Shown here: piece by piece, positions 46,001-59,255 of the stretch
How the letters are laid out: the number at the start of each line of letters is the position of its first letter
How positions within the stretch are numbered: the stretch's first letter is position 1
NCBI GenBank assembly: GCA_025716855.1
Contig: JAIXMQ010000042.1
Span: forward strand, 124,001-188,000
Source of the DNA: Pilaira anomala
Taxonomy: Eukaryota > Mucoromycota > Mucoromycetes > Mucorales > Mucoraceae
DNA: 64,000 bases
Reading direction: 5' to 3'
The notes under the pieces: generated by a model
Database searches by the model: none
Seen by the model: only the letters and a program-made list of their open reading frames with translations
Told to the model about the DNA's origin: nothing
Made by a program: the position numbers and the translations under genes

Positions 46001-47291
46001 GAAATGAATACACAATGTTCTAAAATTATAAGACAATAAACTTACAGGTATTAAAGATAATAGGTTGCTTCTCTTCACCTTCAATACGACGGTTGAATTT
46101 ACGTTGAAGATTAATAGCAACGTGATCAATAGCATCTTGGAAGTAAGATTGCTCAGCATCTACCATGATACCAATATTCAAGTCATAGGCTAATTGAGAG
46201 ACCTTTTCAAGACGAGACATCATACGATCATAGGCAGCAAGATCTTCGGCAGTTAAAAGTACAGCGTGGTTGTCTTCAGTAGATGTCTTCCACCAAATAT
46301 CACGACCGGGGCCTTGCAAGTTGAATAATTTTCTAAACTCAATCACATCTAAAGTGGCTTTCTTACTCTCAAGATGGGCAATGATAGCTTCACGTTGATG
46401 TTGTTGTTCTTCACTTTCAGCAGCAGGAATAACCTTTTCAACAACATGACGAATACCTTCAGCAGTAATATTGCCGTTATGTTGGTTTTCCAAGAAGGTT
46501 TGGTCGAGTGCGGTAATAACTTGGTTTAAGCGGAGTAAAAGCTCAGGAGGGGAGAAGGCGGTAACTTTGACGGCAGCCATAGCATTTGCCTTGACACCAC
46601 CAGCAGCAGTACGAACACAATTCAAGATCAAACCAAGAATAGCATCTGCCTTTTGTTCATCAACAAAATACTTACTTTGGCCATCAACGTGCTTATTTTG
46701 TTCAACATGTAAATCAGCTTCAACAGATAAATCCAAGATACAACCAATATTAGAATCAGAGAGCTTATTCATAGTAGAAATACATTCCTCAGATGTCTCT
46801 CCACCACAGAAATGACGGAAAAAAGTTTGCTTGATAAACCAATAGACTGGACCTTGTAAATGAAGCTTTTCGGATAATGAGATAACATGAGGTGCAGCAT
46901 CTACTAACCAAGGGAGTGCACATAAACGGTAAACGAATAATGCCATAGCTAATTCTTCGGTAGATTTAGATTCGACTGCAATACGACTACCTGCATTCTT
47001 TAATTCAGAAATTGTGTTATAAGCAGTAGAGTTATTAAATGTAGGTGTAGATGAAGTATAGGCTTCAGCTTGTACAGCAGGAGTAGATAAATAATACCAG
47101 GCAGCAGAAGTCAAAGCAACACTAGCAGCGATTGACTTGAAAGGCATGCGTGACTTTACAGCATGATTGGAAGTAGTATAAGCTCTAGTTGTTGATGATG
47201 GGATAGCGCCCAAGAATGACTTTTGTGGTAGAGCTCTTAATAATGGCTTGTTTAAAGGAATGCAAGAAACAGGACGTACGAAACGGTGCAT
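45348..47291 (-). CDS. PUT1: Proline dehydrogenase, mitochondrial
   Basis: Two exons: 46046-47291 and 45348-45967; 621 aa. N-terminus MHRFVRPVSCIPLNKPLLRA is Arg-rich and amphipathic, a mitochondrial presequence. A hydrophobic stretch SIAASVALTSAAWYYLS follows at ~52-68. PRODH barrel signatures: LNIGIMVDAEQSYFQDAID, PIIFNTYQMYTKSARGRLEL, AAKLVRGAYMVSERKRAEEM, VASHNRDSV and YKYLPYGMIDEVTPYLLRRA with QENSSVLGG (substrate/FAD-binding Arg pair). It oxidises proline to P5C on the inner membrane, passing electrons via FAD to quinone. The start codon at 47291 is chosen because upstream in-frame sequence is homopolymer-rich. The 78-bp intron contains an A24 run on the + strand. Confidence 0.96.
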
Positions 47292-47384
47292 TATATTTTT
47301 TGAAAGAAAATTTACAAGTAAAAAAGACTTTTTTTTTTTTTTTTTTTGAGAGAATAAACAATTTGAGAGCTCTTTATATATTAG

Positions 47385-47425
<41 letters not shown>

Positions 47426-48534
47426 AGAGAAAGTTGTTCCACCAATCATAAAGTGTGGGGGGAAGATTTAAATTGTTGGACAAAATATCCAAGTTAAGTA
47501 ATTTCTCACGACTGAACCAATCAAGCGCATGTACAACCATTTCTGCCAACAAAACACCAGAAAAGCCTGTCAAAATAAGACAGTTGGATATAAATATTCA
47601 ATCTATTTTTTTTTACTTTTTTTTTTTTTTTTTTTTCCTTTATTAAACGAGTTTCTTCATGTATCCTTTCTACCATCCCTTTTCTACTTTTTTAAAATAA
47701 AAAGTATATTCTAATTAGCATTAATGTCTATTCCGATTTGTTAATTTTCATAAAGGAATAAAAAAAAAAAATGGATTTGTTTCTGAAATCCCTTTTTTTG
47801 TCTCATTATCATTTTTTTTTTTTTTTTTTTTTTTTCTACTTCAAAAAATTATCGATTTGTCTTTCCGATATTCTGGTGTTTCTCTTTTTTTTAAATACGA
47901 CAAGTGGGAAAATTGGTTCAAACTGGGTAATTTTTCATTGTGCTATTTTGTCGATGGCACTCAAATTTTTTTCTTGTATAACGTTACGCTTATTTTTTCT
48001 TTACCTTTCATCAAATAAAAAGGTTGGAAAATATCAAAATAAAGGTCCCTTTTCGGTGTGACCCATGCAAAGAACTGCGTGAGAAAGAAAACTTTATCCT
48101 ATAACGTCGCCTTTTATTTTTATTTTTATATAAAAAGACAGGAGGAAAAGGAGATGATCAGACGAATTTGTTACAAATGCAACAAGATTAAGCAGTAAAA
48201 AAAACAAAACAAACTGTATCACCCACATGACTTGAATGCCATTTGACGATTATTGTAGTTTACATGTAAACAAATACTTTTAGGGGGGAGGGACGCGCTG
48301 GGGAAAAGAAATCTTTTCTAGCATATTTTGGAATGAATAGCAGCATTCGGGCCAACTTATAGCCTATTTATCCTCGTCACTAAAAGATATTTTAATGGAT
48401 TGGTTTCTACTATTTTAGCGATATTTTTCTCGTACACAACGACACCCAACCCAAATCATACTGAAAAACAACTATCTTCTTATGAATATATATATATATA
48501 TATATATATATGTCGATTTACTTTATTCGCTATA
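47292..48534. other. Intergenic, 1.2 kb
   Basis: Between the PUT1 start and the GCP stop. Many homopolymers (T20 near 47331-47347, A22 then AAAAGAAAA near 47386-47430, T26 near 47810-47835) and a (TA)n repeat at 48487-48511. GGGGGGAGGG at 48283-48292. No gene supported. Confidence 0.6.
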
Positions 48535-51444
48535 TTATAAGAAACCGTTTAAATTTAAACGCACCAACAAATCTCTAACAAATACGTCTACTCCCGAATT
48601 TCTTTCATGTTTAGCATACAAGTCTTTAAATACGTTTGATGTTGTAGTATTCAAGATGTTGCTTAATCTTCCAGATCCTTTTTCTTCTAGGACACGCAAG
48701 ACACGTACAAATATCTTTGTGTGCTTTTCAAATTGTTCAAATATAAGTCTACATTTCATCAATAGCTTTTCTTCTCCTACGCTATCAGTTACCGCATAGT
48801 CATCCAAGACTACACCGAATATAATAATATCGTGCATCACAGCATATAATACTTCCATTATAGTAGTTTGACTCTTTTTTGAAAAGCATTTGTAGAGTAT
48901 ACAGTCTAGTACATGCTCGTGATATTCCCTAAAGGCATAAGGCTCCATTATGACAGCATAGTCATCTGTCAATGGCATGTCTTTGACATGTTGTATAAAT
49001 CGGAACCATGTTGTTTGAATGGCCGTGTCATGAATGTAACCTTGTACTGCAGTCATGAACTGATCCAATCGAAACCGATATAAACAGATAGTATCCCGAA
49101 TCGAAGTACGGTGCCATACTCCATTTTTCAGGGGCTCGTACATGCGTTTGGTGATCGTGCTTGTTCTAAATACTTGTAATGAAAATGTAAAGATACGGTT
49201 ATATTTTTCAATAATATTCGGTGTTATCAGTATATTTAGTGGATAACTAGCATGATAATTTAGCTGTAAGAAATCAAGTGCTGTCACAGCTGATAAGCAT
49301 ACAAAAAAAAAAACAATAGGGTCAGTTACCTATCTTTTGTACATATCAATATTTTAGATAAATCCTTACAATTAGGGTTAAGCCATGGACTAGATCGCGT
49401 TGTTTTTCGTATTGAAAATGAAATCAAATCTTGTTCTTCCTCTAATAACAAATCTTTAAAAGCCGTATTCAAATGATAAAACTTGGGTGGCCAACTTGTA
49501 TCATGTTCAAGACTAATGTGTGATTTAAAGAAAGTTTCTTTTAACCCAGTGACAAATGTGCTGCTACCAAATAAGAAATAATCGAACAGTAGAGATAGAT
49601 GAGATTCAAGTTTGAACTGATGTATAAAGTACGACATGAGTGATTCATTTAATAAAGGACACCACATAGCTAAAGGTTTCATGTAGCTTTGTTGAATGAT
49701 TGTATCAATAGTGGGTATAAAATAATTTGCTTCTTGCTTATGATTTGTTAATTGTTGCAGTGTATTCATAAATTCTCCTTTTAAATTAATTTCGGAAAGA
49801 AATCTTAACCGAGGAGTCCTATCTTCGATGTCGGCTTCTACTTGATGTGATACTTGTACGACCTCTTCTATATTCAAGGGCGATCCAACATTATACGCTT
49901 GAATGATTTTGCAAATATTTAAAAGTTTTTCCATATTCCTAGAAACGATTTTTTTCTTTAGTTCAAGAAGGAATAAAGTTGTTCTATACGTATTCAAATC
50001 TTACTCTTCTGTTTCATTATTCATGAATAAAAATGTCAATGGCAGTCTTTCTTGTAAATTAAATAATGGGTGATCCGGCCGACTCTTTTTTAGTAACTGC
50101 AATGATTGTCCCGACCTTAGTATATAAACGGCTAGTGAGTTGTTTATAAAATAAGGTAATTTTGCTTCACTTCTAATCTGCTCTTTCCAATAGAATGAGT
50201 TCCAAAATAAAAAAAGCTTAAAAAAAAATGAATGTTACCTGAAATCGTTTAACTTGATCATGTGTAGAAATAAAAAATTCTTTATATGGATCATCTAAAA
50301 TGCCACATGAGTCTAGGCCTAACCATTTACTGAGTATACTTGCATAGGGCACACTGGTGTAACAAAGCATGGACAAACAAATATCTCTATATAATGCATG
50401 ATTTCCAGACTGTGCTAGATCAAATCGTTTTAATTCTGCATATAATAAATTTAATAATTCGGCTCCAAATGGTATATAGAATCCATAAAGCTCCACATGT
50501 TCTCTTTGTCTTTCTGTCAACTAAAGTTAAAAATTTGTGTTAGTATTACAATCTTTTCACTTTTTTACTTTTTTTGCTTACATGTCCTGCAGGTTGAATA
50601 CTACATAATTCATACAATCTTTCTATTATAAATGATAGATCATTCATATAATGATGCACTTTTAGTAATGTCCCTTCTTGGTTCTCGAACAGGGAAAAAA
50701 TTGCATGTTGTACATTCAAATGCCATTGAGATAAACAGGACCCGAATGCCAACCCTGTTAGACCATATCGTTCTGGATTCATATGACATGCTTGAGCTAC
50801 ATTTTCAATTCTCTTTAGTTTCGTTGCAAATTTTAATATATCTTTCAACAGTCGTTCTATTGTTTTATCACCAATACCCAGTATGCGCACAGGGTAACTG
50901 TGAAACTGGTTATTGTGCCATTGGAAATATATGGAAGGTGATCCTACCATGGCTTGAATCAAGCTTTTCACAAGTTGGGATTCATGAACAGCAATCGTAG
51001 GTGATTGAATTATGGAGTCAAACAAACATGTAGGTGCTTCTGTAATAAAAGGTGTACCAATGTTCTTTTCTGCTAACTTTGTTTGTGCTAACGAAGGGTA
51101 ATGTGAGTTTTGTGTGTCCCAGGAGAGTGTATTCATTGTCGTTGGTATCGTATGTGAAGTCCAGAGATCGTCTTGTTCATACTCCATGTCTTCTTCAAAT
51201 GTTGACAAAATAGTGACGGATTCCGATATTGGTGTAGGATCATGAGGTTGTTCGTGCGGTATACAATCAAGTATATTAAAAGGTTGATCTGAAAGCGGTT
51301 TTAGCTTGGGTTGTTTCCATTGAACATCTATTTCATCTTGAGTATTTTGATTTTCATATAATTTTTATTTTATTTAAAATCTAAAGTGGAACTACCTTTT
51401 AATTCAGGAAGCCATGGAGATTCTTCCAAATTGAAGTGAAACAT
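48535..51444 (-). CDS. Gamma-tubulin complex component (Spc97/Spc98/GCP family, GCP5/6-like)
   Basis: Six exons: 51396-51444, 50582-51327 (or from 51336), 50239-50520, 50005-50216, 49370-49938 and 48535-49289; ~870 aa. Starts MFHFNLEESPWLPELK. GRIP1/GRIP2 signatures: LLKVHHYMNDLSFIIERLYE, GILDDPYKEFFI, FYWKEQIRSEAKLPYFINNS, LAVYILRSGQSLQLLKK, then FLQLNYHASYPLNILITPNI with EKYNRIFTFSLQVFR. Such proteins assemble with gamma-tubulin into ring complexes that nucleate microtubules at spindle pole bodies. Divergence from GCP2/GCP3 suggests GCP5 or GCP6, not resolved. Between exons 3 and 4 only 22 nt (GTAACATTC, T9, AAG) separate the frames: an ultrashort intron, a 37-nt intron starting at GTTAAAC, or a T-run frameshift. 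Confidence 0.88.
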
Positions 51445-52099
51445 TTTTTTTTTTTTACTTCTCTTTAAAAAGAAATAAAACCAACCAGCAGCACGGTTTG
51501 TTCATAACAGAGAATAATATGATTAAAAAGCCGTCATATTTCTCAGTTACTTGATAATAAAGACATGGCAATTTCTCGGTTATTCTCTTTAAAATCAGGC
51601 AAATATATATATTGGCTGCTGAACTTACCGATTAAAATCAGCTAGTGTTTACAATAAGCGCGAGAAAAGTTTATTTCGTATTTCTGATACATAAGATATG
51701 TAATATCTGGCAACTACTTTTCTTATTTTATCAAATATGCTTCCATCGCTTTATCTTTAAGTAATATTTATCCCTTCTTGAAAAGACTACGTGATAAGCA
51801 TTACTGTCCTTGGTTATTGTACAAAACATCTTTACTCGTTTTTTGGATACAATAAAAAAAAAAGTTCATATAGTCTTGAGTATTTGGTAGTTTCAAAAGA
51901 ATTATTTTTGACATTGGGTGTTGTTAAAACAGGGCATGATTTAAAGAAAACCCGATTAATTTTTTTGATGTTTGCATTGACAACTTAGAAAACAGTAACA
52001 TCTTGTTTCATCAGTTTTAAAAAGCGTGTCTTTTTTGATGTCTTTCAACAAATAATAAACAAAAATGAGATCATTCAACTAATTTGAAGAATTCCAAAG

Positions 52100-52130
<31 letters not shown>

Positions 52131-52353
52131 GAAATACACGTACAAAAAGAGATGAAAATATAATAAAAACTTTTACTTCAAGAAAAAGTAAATTGTTATG
52201 TGAGTATTTTTTTTTTATGCATATCTGAAAAAGACGTTGTAGGCGGAAGATGAAATGGGGGGTAAATTTACAAAATATATAATACAAAAAAAAAAAAAGA
52301 GGGAAAAGTAGCAGTAATAATAATAATATATATATATATAAAAAGGAAAGACT
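51445..52353. other. Intergenic, 0.9 kb
   Basis: GCP promoter side and 3' side of the Abp2-like gene. (AT)n repeats at 52101-52127 and 52326-52340. No gene supported. Confidence 0.6.
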
Positions 52354-53761
52354 TCAAGTATCGCCATCAGTTGTTTCTTCTTCATCATCTTCGTCGTCCT
52401 CTTCTTCTTCATCATCATCATCCGATATCAAAGAAGGACCTCTTGCCAAATCTTCGATCAATTGTTTTCTCCACCTTTCTGTGCGATCTTTTAATCGCAA
52501 TAATTTATTCATTCGATTGGTAACTGAATTATGTTGTTCCACAGTACTTTCTAACGTGGCGATATAAGCTTTTAAACGATCCATTTCCGATTTCATAGAT
52601 AGTATTGTGTTTTCATATTGAGCACAATTTGAACAAGATGGTGGAGTTGGTAAAGAAGTTTTAGGAGATACAGGGTTTAATACTCTTGTAATAATGACGG
52701 GCGAGCTCGGAGAAGAAGAAGTAGAAGCCAGCTCATCTTCTTCATCCTCTTCTTCAATTTCTTGATTAATGTGTTGGTGATGTGATTGTTGGTGTTTTTG
52801 TTGCTGATGATGATGATGATATGTAGGTAATTCAATATCAGAGTCTTGTAACTCTTCTTCTTCTTCTTCATCAGAATCTACTTGATTTTCAGATATATCT
52901 TCAGCATCAGTTGAGTCTTCAGACTGGGGTTTTCTTGCTTTTCTTTCATATAACTGTAAGCTATTTTGACTGTGATCTCTCATTCTTTTTCTACTTCCAG
53001 CTAAGACAATGGGTAATCTATGTTCATCCGAAACAAATTCTTCTTCTTCAGATTGTGATTCCGGTTCTATATTAGGTCTTCTCTTTTTATAATTTCCCAT
53101 CATTAAGCAACCAGAATATTTTTCATTTGGGGCATTGAAATAATACTTATTACCTAATAAATAATCGAAATAACAATCTATTTTATAACGATGCATCCAT
53201 CTTTTCACACGCTGTGCAAATTGTGGTCTACCTGCCATATCTGCTAATCCTAGCTGTCCTACTAATTGAGACCAATTTTTAATTTCTCGATTGTGTAATT
53301 TTAATACAAGTGAGAATATATCCCATGTGGTATAAGATAAATCACCCGTTCTGGGGACAGATGAAAACTTTCTTTTTGCGTACATTAAACTCTCTATACC
53401 ATCACTGATATAATTTGGATCATGGCTTAATACAAATTGTATATACCCATCTTCAATGTTATCTTTCGATACATTTTCTCCAGTAACTACTACTTTGGGT
53501 AACACTGGTTTATGTGGAAGTAAACTTTCAGCTTGACTTGGATAAGGTAGAATTGTTTTTGGGGTATTTGGTTGGATTAGTTTTTGTGGTTTCTGCTGAA
53601 GTTTCTGTGTTGACTGTGGTTTTTGTTGTTGTGGTTTTTGTTGTTGTGATTCTTGATTTTGTTGTTGTTGTCGTTGTTGTTGTTGTAGTTGTTGTTGCTG
53701 TTGTTGTAGTTGTAGTTGTTGCTGTTGTAGTTGTTGCTGTTGTTGCTGTTGTTGCTGTTGC

Positions 53762-53810
<49 letters not shown>

Positions 53811-54152
53811 GCTGTGGTGGTTGCTGAGGTTGAATTGACTGCTGTTGTTGTGCTTGTTGTTGTGCTTGTTGTAGTTGTAGTAGGTGTTGTGGTTGGTTTG
53901 TAATAGCAGTAGAGTCGGCATTGGGAAAAAACATACTAGGATTCATCCACTGTGTCTAAATATACCAATTAGTTTCACTTTTTTTTTTTAATCTACTAGT
54001 AAATAAAAGCATACGTTGGGCATTGATAATATTTGTTCTAATGTCTCATTAGCAGTAGATGGAGTTTGTTGAAACAAATTACTATTACGTGATGTTGTTG
54101 TCAAGACTTTATTGTCTCCTGCAGTTCGATGAACAAGATCGGACAGGTTCAT
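52354..54152 (-). CDS. ARS-binding protein 2 (Abp2)-like DNA-binding protein, polyQ
   Basis: Two exons: 54015-54152 and 52354-53955; 579 aa. Starts MNLSDLVHRTAGDNKVLTTT. Residues ~60-175 are an extreme Gln tract (almost pure CAA/CAG, including ~20 consecutive Q). The conserved domain (~200-310) reads IEDGYIQFVLSHDPNYISDG, SSVPRTGDLSYTTWDIFSLV, REIKNWSQLVGQLGLADMAG and AQRVKRWMHRYKIDCYFDYL. This matches the fungal Abp2 family, known in S. pombe as an origin (ARS) DNA-binding protein. An acidic/His-rich middle and a coiled coil (YENTILSMKSEMDRLKAYIA) with an acidic tail follow. Divergently placed 357 bp from the KH gene. Confidence 0.85.
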
Positions 54153-54210
54153 AATATATAAAAACCAAATTTGGATACGGAAAATTATATATTTATATAA
54201 TACGAAATAT

Positions 54211-54251
<41 letters not shown>

Positions 54252-54509
54252 AAAAAAAAGGGTGTTGAATTCACACAAATATAATTTATTTATTTATTTT
54301 TACACACTCTCTCTTTTTCCTCTTTGCAAATCACGTTTTTCTCTTTTACGAAGTGCGGTTATTTAAAATAAACTTTTTTTTTTTTTTTTTTTTTTTTTCT
54401 CGGGAAGAAATAAAAAGAAATAAAAAAAAGTGTCAGTTCAATAATTTCTTTCTTTCATCTTTTTGTTATTTCTTTTAAAACAAAACACAAAAGCTTTGAA
54501 AAGAAAGAA
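54153..54509. promoter_or_regulatory. Divergent intergenic region between Abp2-like (-) and KH (+) genes
   Basis: 357 bp containing T28 (54220-54247), an (ATTT)n patch, CT-rich blocks and T25 (54375-54398). Must carry both promoters; no specific element recognised. Paired T tracts pointing into the shared promoter are nucleosome-excluding poly(dA:dT) in other fungi. Confidence 0.45.
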
Positions 54510-57500
54510 ATGCTTTCATTCTGTTTAAACTCTTTTTTAAACACTAGAGATATTTTAAATCTAGACTTGATGAATGATTTCAAAAACAAGTATGCAAACT
54601 TAATTCAATTCACGCCTTTACAACAAGACAATGCTTTAAATATTTTATTGTCGGGTCAAGCAATCAGTGCAAGAGGTGAATTGCTGCGTAATAATCCTAT
54701 TAAGGTAATTCTTGTTATTTTTAAACTTTTTATTTTTTCAGTCAAAGTCTACAACTTATATGCTCTCTCTCTTTTATTCAAACTTTTTCTATAGTCAATC
54801 TTGGTGGTAAATTCACCCAATATCAATGCATTATTTCACCCGGAAATTAAATCTGCCTTGACAAAAATCGCTCAAGAACATCAGATAGAAATCAAAATAC
54901 ATTTCATTGTAAATCCGGAAATACATTTATTGGGCTCAATTGATGCAATTGAGTCTGCACATACGCAAGTATTATTAATGCTAGATCAATTGGTAAATTG
55001 ACAGTTGCAGTTATACACGATTATACTCTTATTAACCTTTTCCTCAAATAAATATATAGTCTGGATTTATAATTGATACATTAACCGAGATACCTAATTA
55101 TTTACACAACTTGATATCTGGTAGAAAACATATTCAATTACAATCAATTATGGAAGAGACATCTACCAATATATATCTTACTTCTCCATTCTACGATACC
55201 TGTAAATTAATCGATAATGATAAAAGATCAAGTCATATTTATATATCTGGCGAAACAAATGCTAGCATAAATAGAGCAAAAGAGCTAATTATTAAATTAG
55301 CTGCTCAAAAGGTAAAGCAAAAATCAATTCCTTCATTTCATTGTAAATACTAAAGAAAAAAAAAAAAGTCAAAATCTATGTATCATAAAGATTCTATTAT
55401 GGACCCAAGAAAAATTGATTGGCTTTTGTTAAATAAAAGAACAGAATTGAGGAAAATCATGAGAGATAATGGTAAGCATTCATACACTTACAATATACCC
55501 AAAGAGCTAAAAATAAAATTTCCTACTTCAGGCTCATACTTTATATTTCCTGCATTGGGCTCAAGTAGTAATTCACTTTCCATCTATGCGGAGAATAGAA
55601 TCAATGTCGAGCGCTCAGTTCGATTACTAAATTATTTGGTACGTTTGATGTTTGCTCTTTTTTTTTCAATACCTTACACAGTTTTATTATGTAGACTTCA
55701 AACATTTATGAAGCTTCATTTGACTTTATTAAATCCGATTCTCCAGATTCATTTATTCATCGTGTATTCGGTTCTAATGAGAAATTTTCAAAAGTTATCT
55801 GTCAATTATCTCAATCATCTGGTGCAGATGTTTTATTTAAATTTGATTCAAACAAGTTGGAGTTATTTGGTACAGAAAGACAAGTTCGAAACGCATATCA
55901 ATTACTATGTGACATGCGATTTTTTAAGGTTTGTTTACATTCATTTATTTGTTTGCTACCTCTCTCTCTTTTTTTTTTCTTTCGTCATATATTTCCTACT
56001 AAACAATTTACGTAATAGGAGAACCATCAATTTACTACCTTTAGTTTAGAACTAGCTACGGATCAACGCGAATTTATCAGTGGAAAGAAGAATGGTAAAA
56101 TCAACAAAATTATGAAAGCATGTGCTGTTACAATTAGGTTTGTCCTTGCCAATGAATACAACTCGAATATCATAGTAGAAAGTAATAATTATAGTAAAGC
56201 ACTGGATGGTCTTACAATGTTGCAAGATGAATTACCAGCGGAGACCTCATTTTATGTTCCCGAGATCTATCACCGTCGTATTATTGGCGTAGCTGGAAAG
56301 AACATTCAAAAAGTTATGAAAAAGTACGGGGTCTATGTAAAGTTTTCGGGCGCCGAAGAATTTACAGCAATGGGGGGATATTTTGAAAATGAAGATAATG
56401 TGGTAGCACGTACACCGATGAAGAACCAAATCAACTTGGATAATTTGAAACACTCTGTTACAGAATTTATCAGCTTCCAAAAAGATAAAGACTATATATT
56501 TACCACCATGCGTATACCATACATTTTACACCGCATTATTCCACATCAATATGGTAGTCAGTTGCGTGAAATATGTCGCACAAACAATGCAAAGATTTTG
56601 TGGCCCGAGCGTTTGGGTTCAGATCAGGTCGTTGTTTATGGTCCTCAGTCTCAAATTTCAGCTGTTGTTTTGTTTATCAATCAATTTGTTACTGTTGAAA
56701 AGCACGTTGCCGTCACTTTACAAGACAAACAAACAAACCTGCTCGACCAAGACTTTATTTTGATGCTGCAACAAAAAATCAAATGTGCTACCAACGTTGA
56801 ACTCATTGTACAACACTTAGATCAGTCCCAACCTAATACAAACCTTGTTGAATGGGTTTCATGCTACAATGAAAATCATATTATCGTCTATCGATTCATT
56901 CACAAGGTGGGCCAAGAACGTGATTTCTTAAAAGCAAGAGAATTACTCAAATCACTTCTCAAGTCAAATGAATTAACTTTTGATCAACTCGTGCCAAACA
57001 CACTCAATACATCATATACCCCATCAAAGCCCGAATTAGTTGATTTGAGTGCAAGCCATACCACAAATATGAACATTCATCTTTTAAGTTTAATTTCCTC
57101 TCCTGAAACAGCAGATCAAGACAACTCGAGTTACAATAACTATGCTTCTCATTTCTCTGAAGGTCTTGCAATATTAGAGAGTATGCCTAGCCCCCCACTT
57201 TCTGAGCCGCATCCATTCCATCTTCACGACGGTAGCTCTTCCTCTTTGCTTTCTGCACCACAACCTACCGGTAAAAACATATGGGCTTCTCCTCGTATTC
57301 AATCCAATAATGTAAGTTTAATGTATATATGATTTTTACAATGGTTTTTTTATACATAGTTATTATTGTAATAGGCAATTCCTCCGATGATGCAAATGCA
57401 TAATATGTACATTGGTAACTACAATAGTGTCCCGCCCTCACCGCCATATCAATCAAAGTCAACCTGGATAAGTCAACCTAGCAACCCTTCATTTCCTGTA

Positions 57501-57775
57501 CCAAATAATGTTACGCATCATAAATCATGGCCTGATATCTTTTTTGGAGGCCGAGACCTGTTTGATACACTTCCAATTCGAAGAGCTTCCAGTACACAGC
57601 ATGCTTTTGAATTTATTCCTAATAGTACTACCAGTAAGATGATATATGTGTGTGAAATAGATAAATTAAATAATAATTTTTTATTTTTTTATTTTTTTAT
57701 TTAGAGTATCAACAGGAGTTTCACCCTTCATCCTTTACTTATCCAACGAGTAGACCCCAAGGATACAATATGTAA
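54510..57775 (+). CDS. Multi-KH-domain RNA-binding protein (BicC/vigilin-like)
   Basis: Eight exons: 54510-54704, 54795-54992, 55060-55311, 55369-55638, 55695-55928, 56019-57311, 57375-57633 and 57705-57775; ~923 aa. Several KH-like modules follow one another. The clearest are REFISGKKNGKINKIMKACA and YHRRIIGVAGKNIQKVMKKY with GVYVKF (canonical GxxG). Others are degenerate, e.g. LHNLISGRKHIQLQSIMEET and PHQYGSQLREICRTNNAKIL. The C-terminus (~690-923) is Ser/Pro/Asn-rich and disordered. Tandem, partly degenerate KH domains with a long tail resemble Bicaudal-C and related fungal KH proteins that control mRNA stability or translation; targets unknown. The exon 4 acceptor follows an A11 run and a TACTAA branch-like site, so its exact start may be off by a few codons. 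Confidence 0.82.
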
Positions 57776-58584
57776 AAAAAAAAAAAACTCAATGCTCGTA
57801 AACAAGATAATACCCATCACACACACACATAACTTTATTTTTCTTCTCTCTTTTTATATCTACTTATTGCCTCCTTTGTTATCTCATTTATATCTCTTTA
57901 TTATAATTTACATGTGAATAAATATCTCAATGAAAATACAAATATTAGTTTTAATATTAGCTTGCTTTTTTTATTTTAAAAAAACATATTTATTGTTGTT
58001 CTTAAGAAACATTTGGCAAATTAATAGAATTGAACAAACCAAAATATTTCGGCTTGAAGGGTGATAACTATCAAATAATTTATTCTTGATTAGAGATACA
58101 GGCAAGCCTATGGAATTGATGTTGTGAAATAGCTAAAGATAACCAAAGCACGGGAGGTGGGATTACAATAGCAATGAAGTCGAAAAAAAGAAAAAAAAAC
58201 ACAAACATCAGGCTCCCTGCTGCCTAATTTCATTTTTGTTTTATTTCTGCTTATGGTAAAAGAATAAATTTTTTTTCAGGTCTTGTCGCTTGAAATTTAT
58301 TCAATTCGAGCCATAAACACAGAAGGAAAATATGCTGCTAGTAGGCTTAAATCAAAGTGCTTAACCATGGCTCAATTAATTAATTATCAGCATTAGTATC
58401 GAAAATACAGAAATATGAAGCTCATTTCAGTCTAATGCTATTTCGCTATTCATGTTTATAATTATACTTTAGTTGCTTTCTGTTAGAAAGAAGATGACAA
58501 ACAGATAAACTGATCCCAAATATTTTAACGTGAGTTTTTTTTTTATTAAGCTTAATTGGTAATACAAGATAAACAAACTGTTTT
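57776..58584. other. Intergenic, 0.8 kb
   Basis: Convergent gap between the KH gene and the THI20-like gene. T-rich and A-rich stretches only; no gene or RNA recognised. Confidence 0.6.
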
Positions 58585-59208
58585 CTAGTTACGTTGAATA
58601 CCCATTTCCCAGAACATAATCTCTAATCGTGTTGCCTGTTCAAAGATCTTGCAGACTTCCTGGAAACGAGATTTAGAGGAAGAGACACCATGTTCTGCTA
58701 AAACTTCCATTTCAGCTACAAAAAAGAAGGGATGCATTAAATATAATGACTTTAAATCAGAAAAAAATATTATATTACCAATGCCAGCATTAACAGCAGC
58801 TTGGAAATCATCAGCGGCGTATTGACAGATCCAGTCCCAATACACATTACCCTCTAAAAGTTTAATTTCTTTAGTACTGAATCATATGATCTTACTATTT
58901 CTCTCTCTCTCTCGTACCTCTTTTGGTTGCAGGGTCATTAAATAATTTAAGACCAATTACACCATAACCAAGCAAACAAGGCGCCATGGCAGCTCTTAAA
59001 TCAAGTAAATCGCCAGATGTTCCTTTCTCTAAAACATAACGTGTATAGGCCGAATTGAATACACTTTCTTGTGTATTTAATACTTCTTCTTTTGTAATTC
59101 CAAATTTGGCACAATATTCGATATGGAGTTTAGATTCATCGGCAATGTGAGTAATAATAGCTGCACTGGCAGCAATTTCTTCCATTGTAGTTCCTATTTT
59201 AACAGTAT

Positions 59209-59255
<47 letters not shown>

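Noticed and set aside
53514..53903. Plus-strand 129-aa Val-rich open frame
   Set aside because: Antisense shadow of the CAA/CAG polyQ repeat (GTT/GTG codons).
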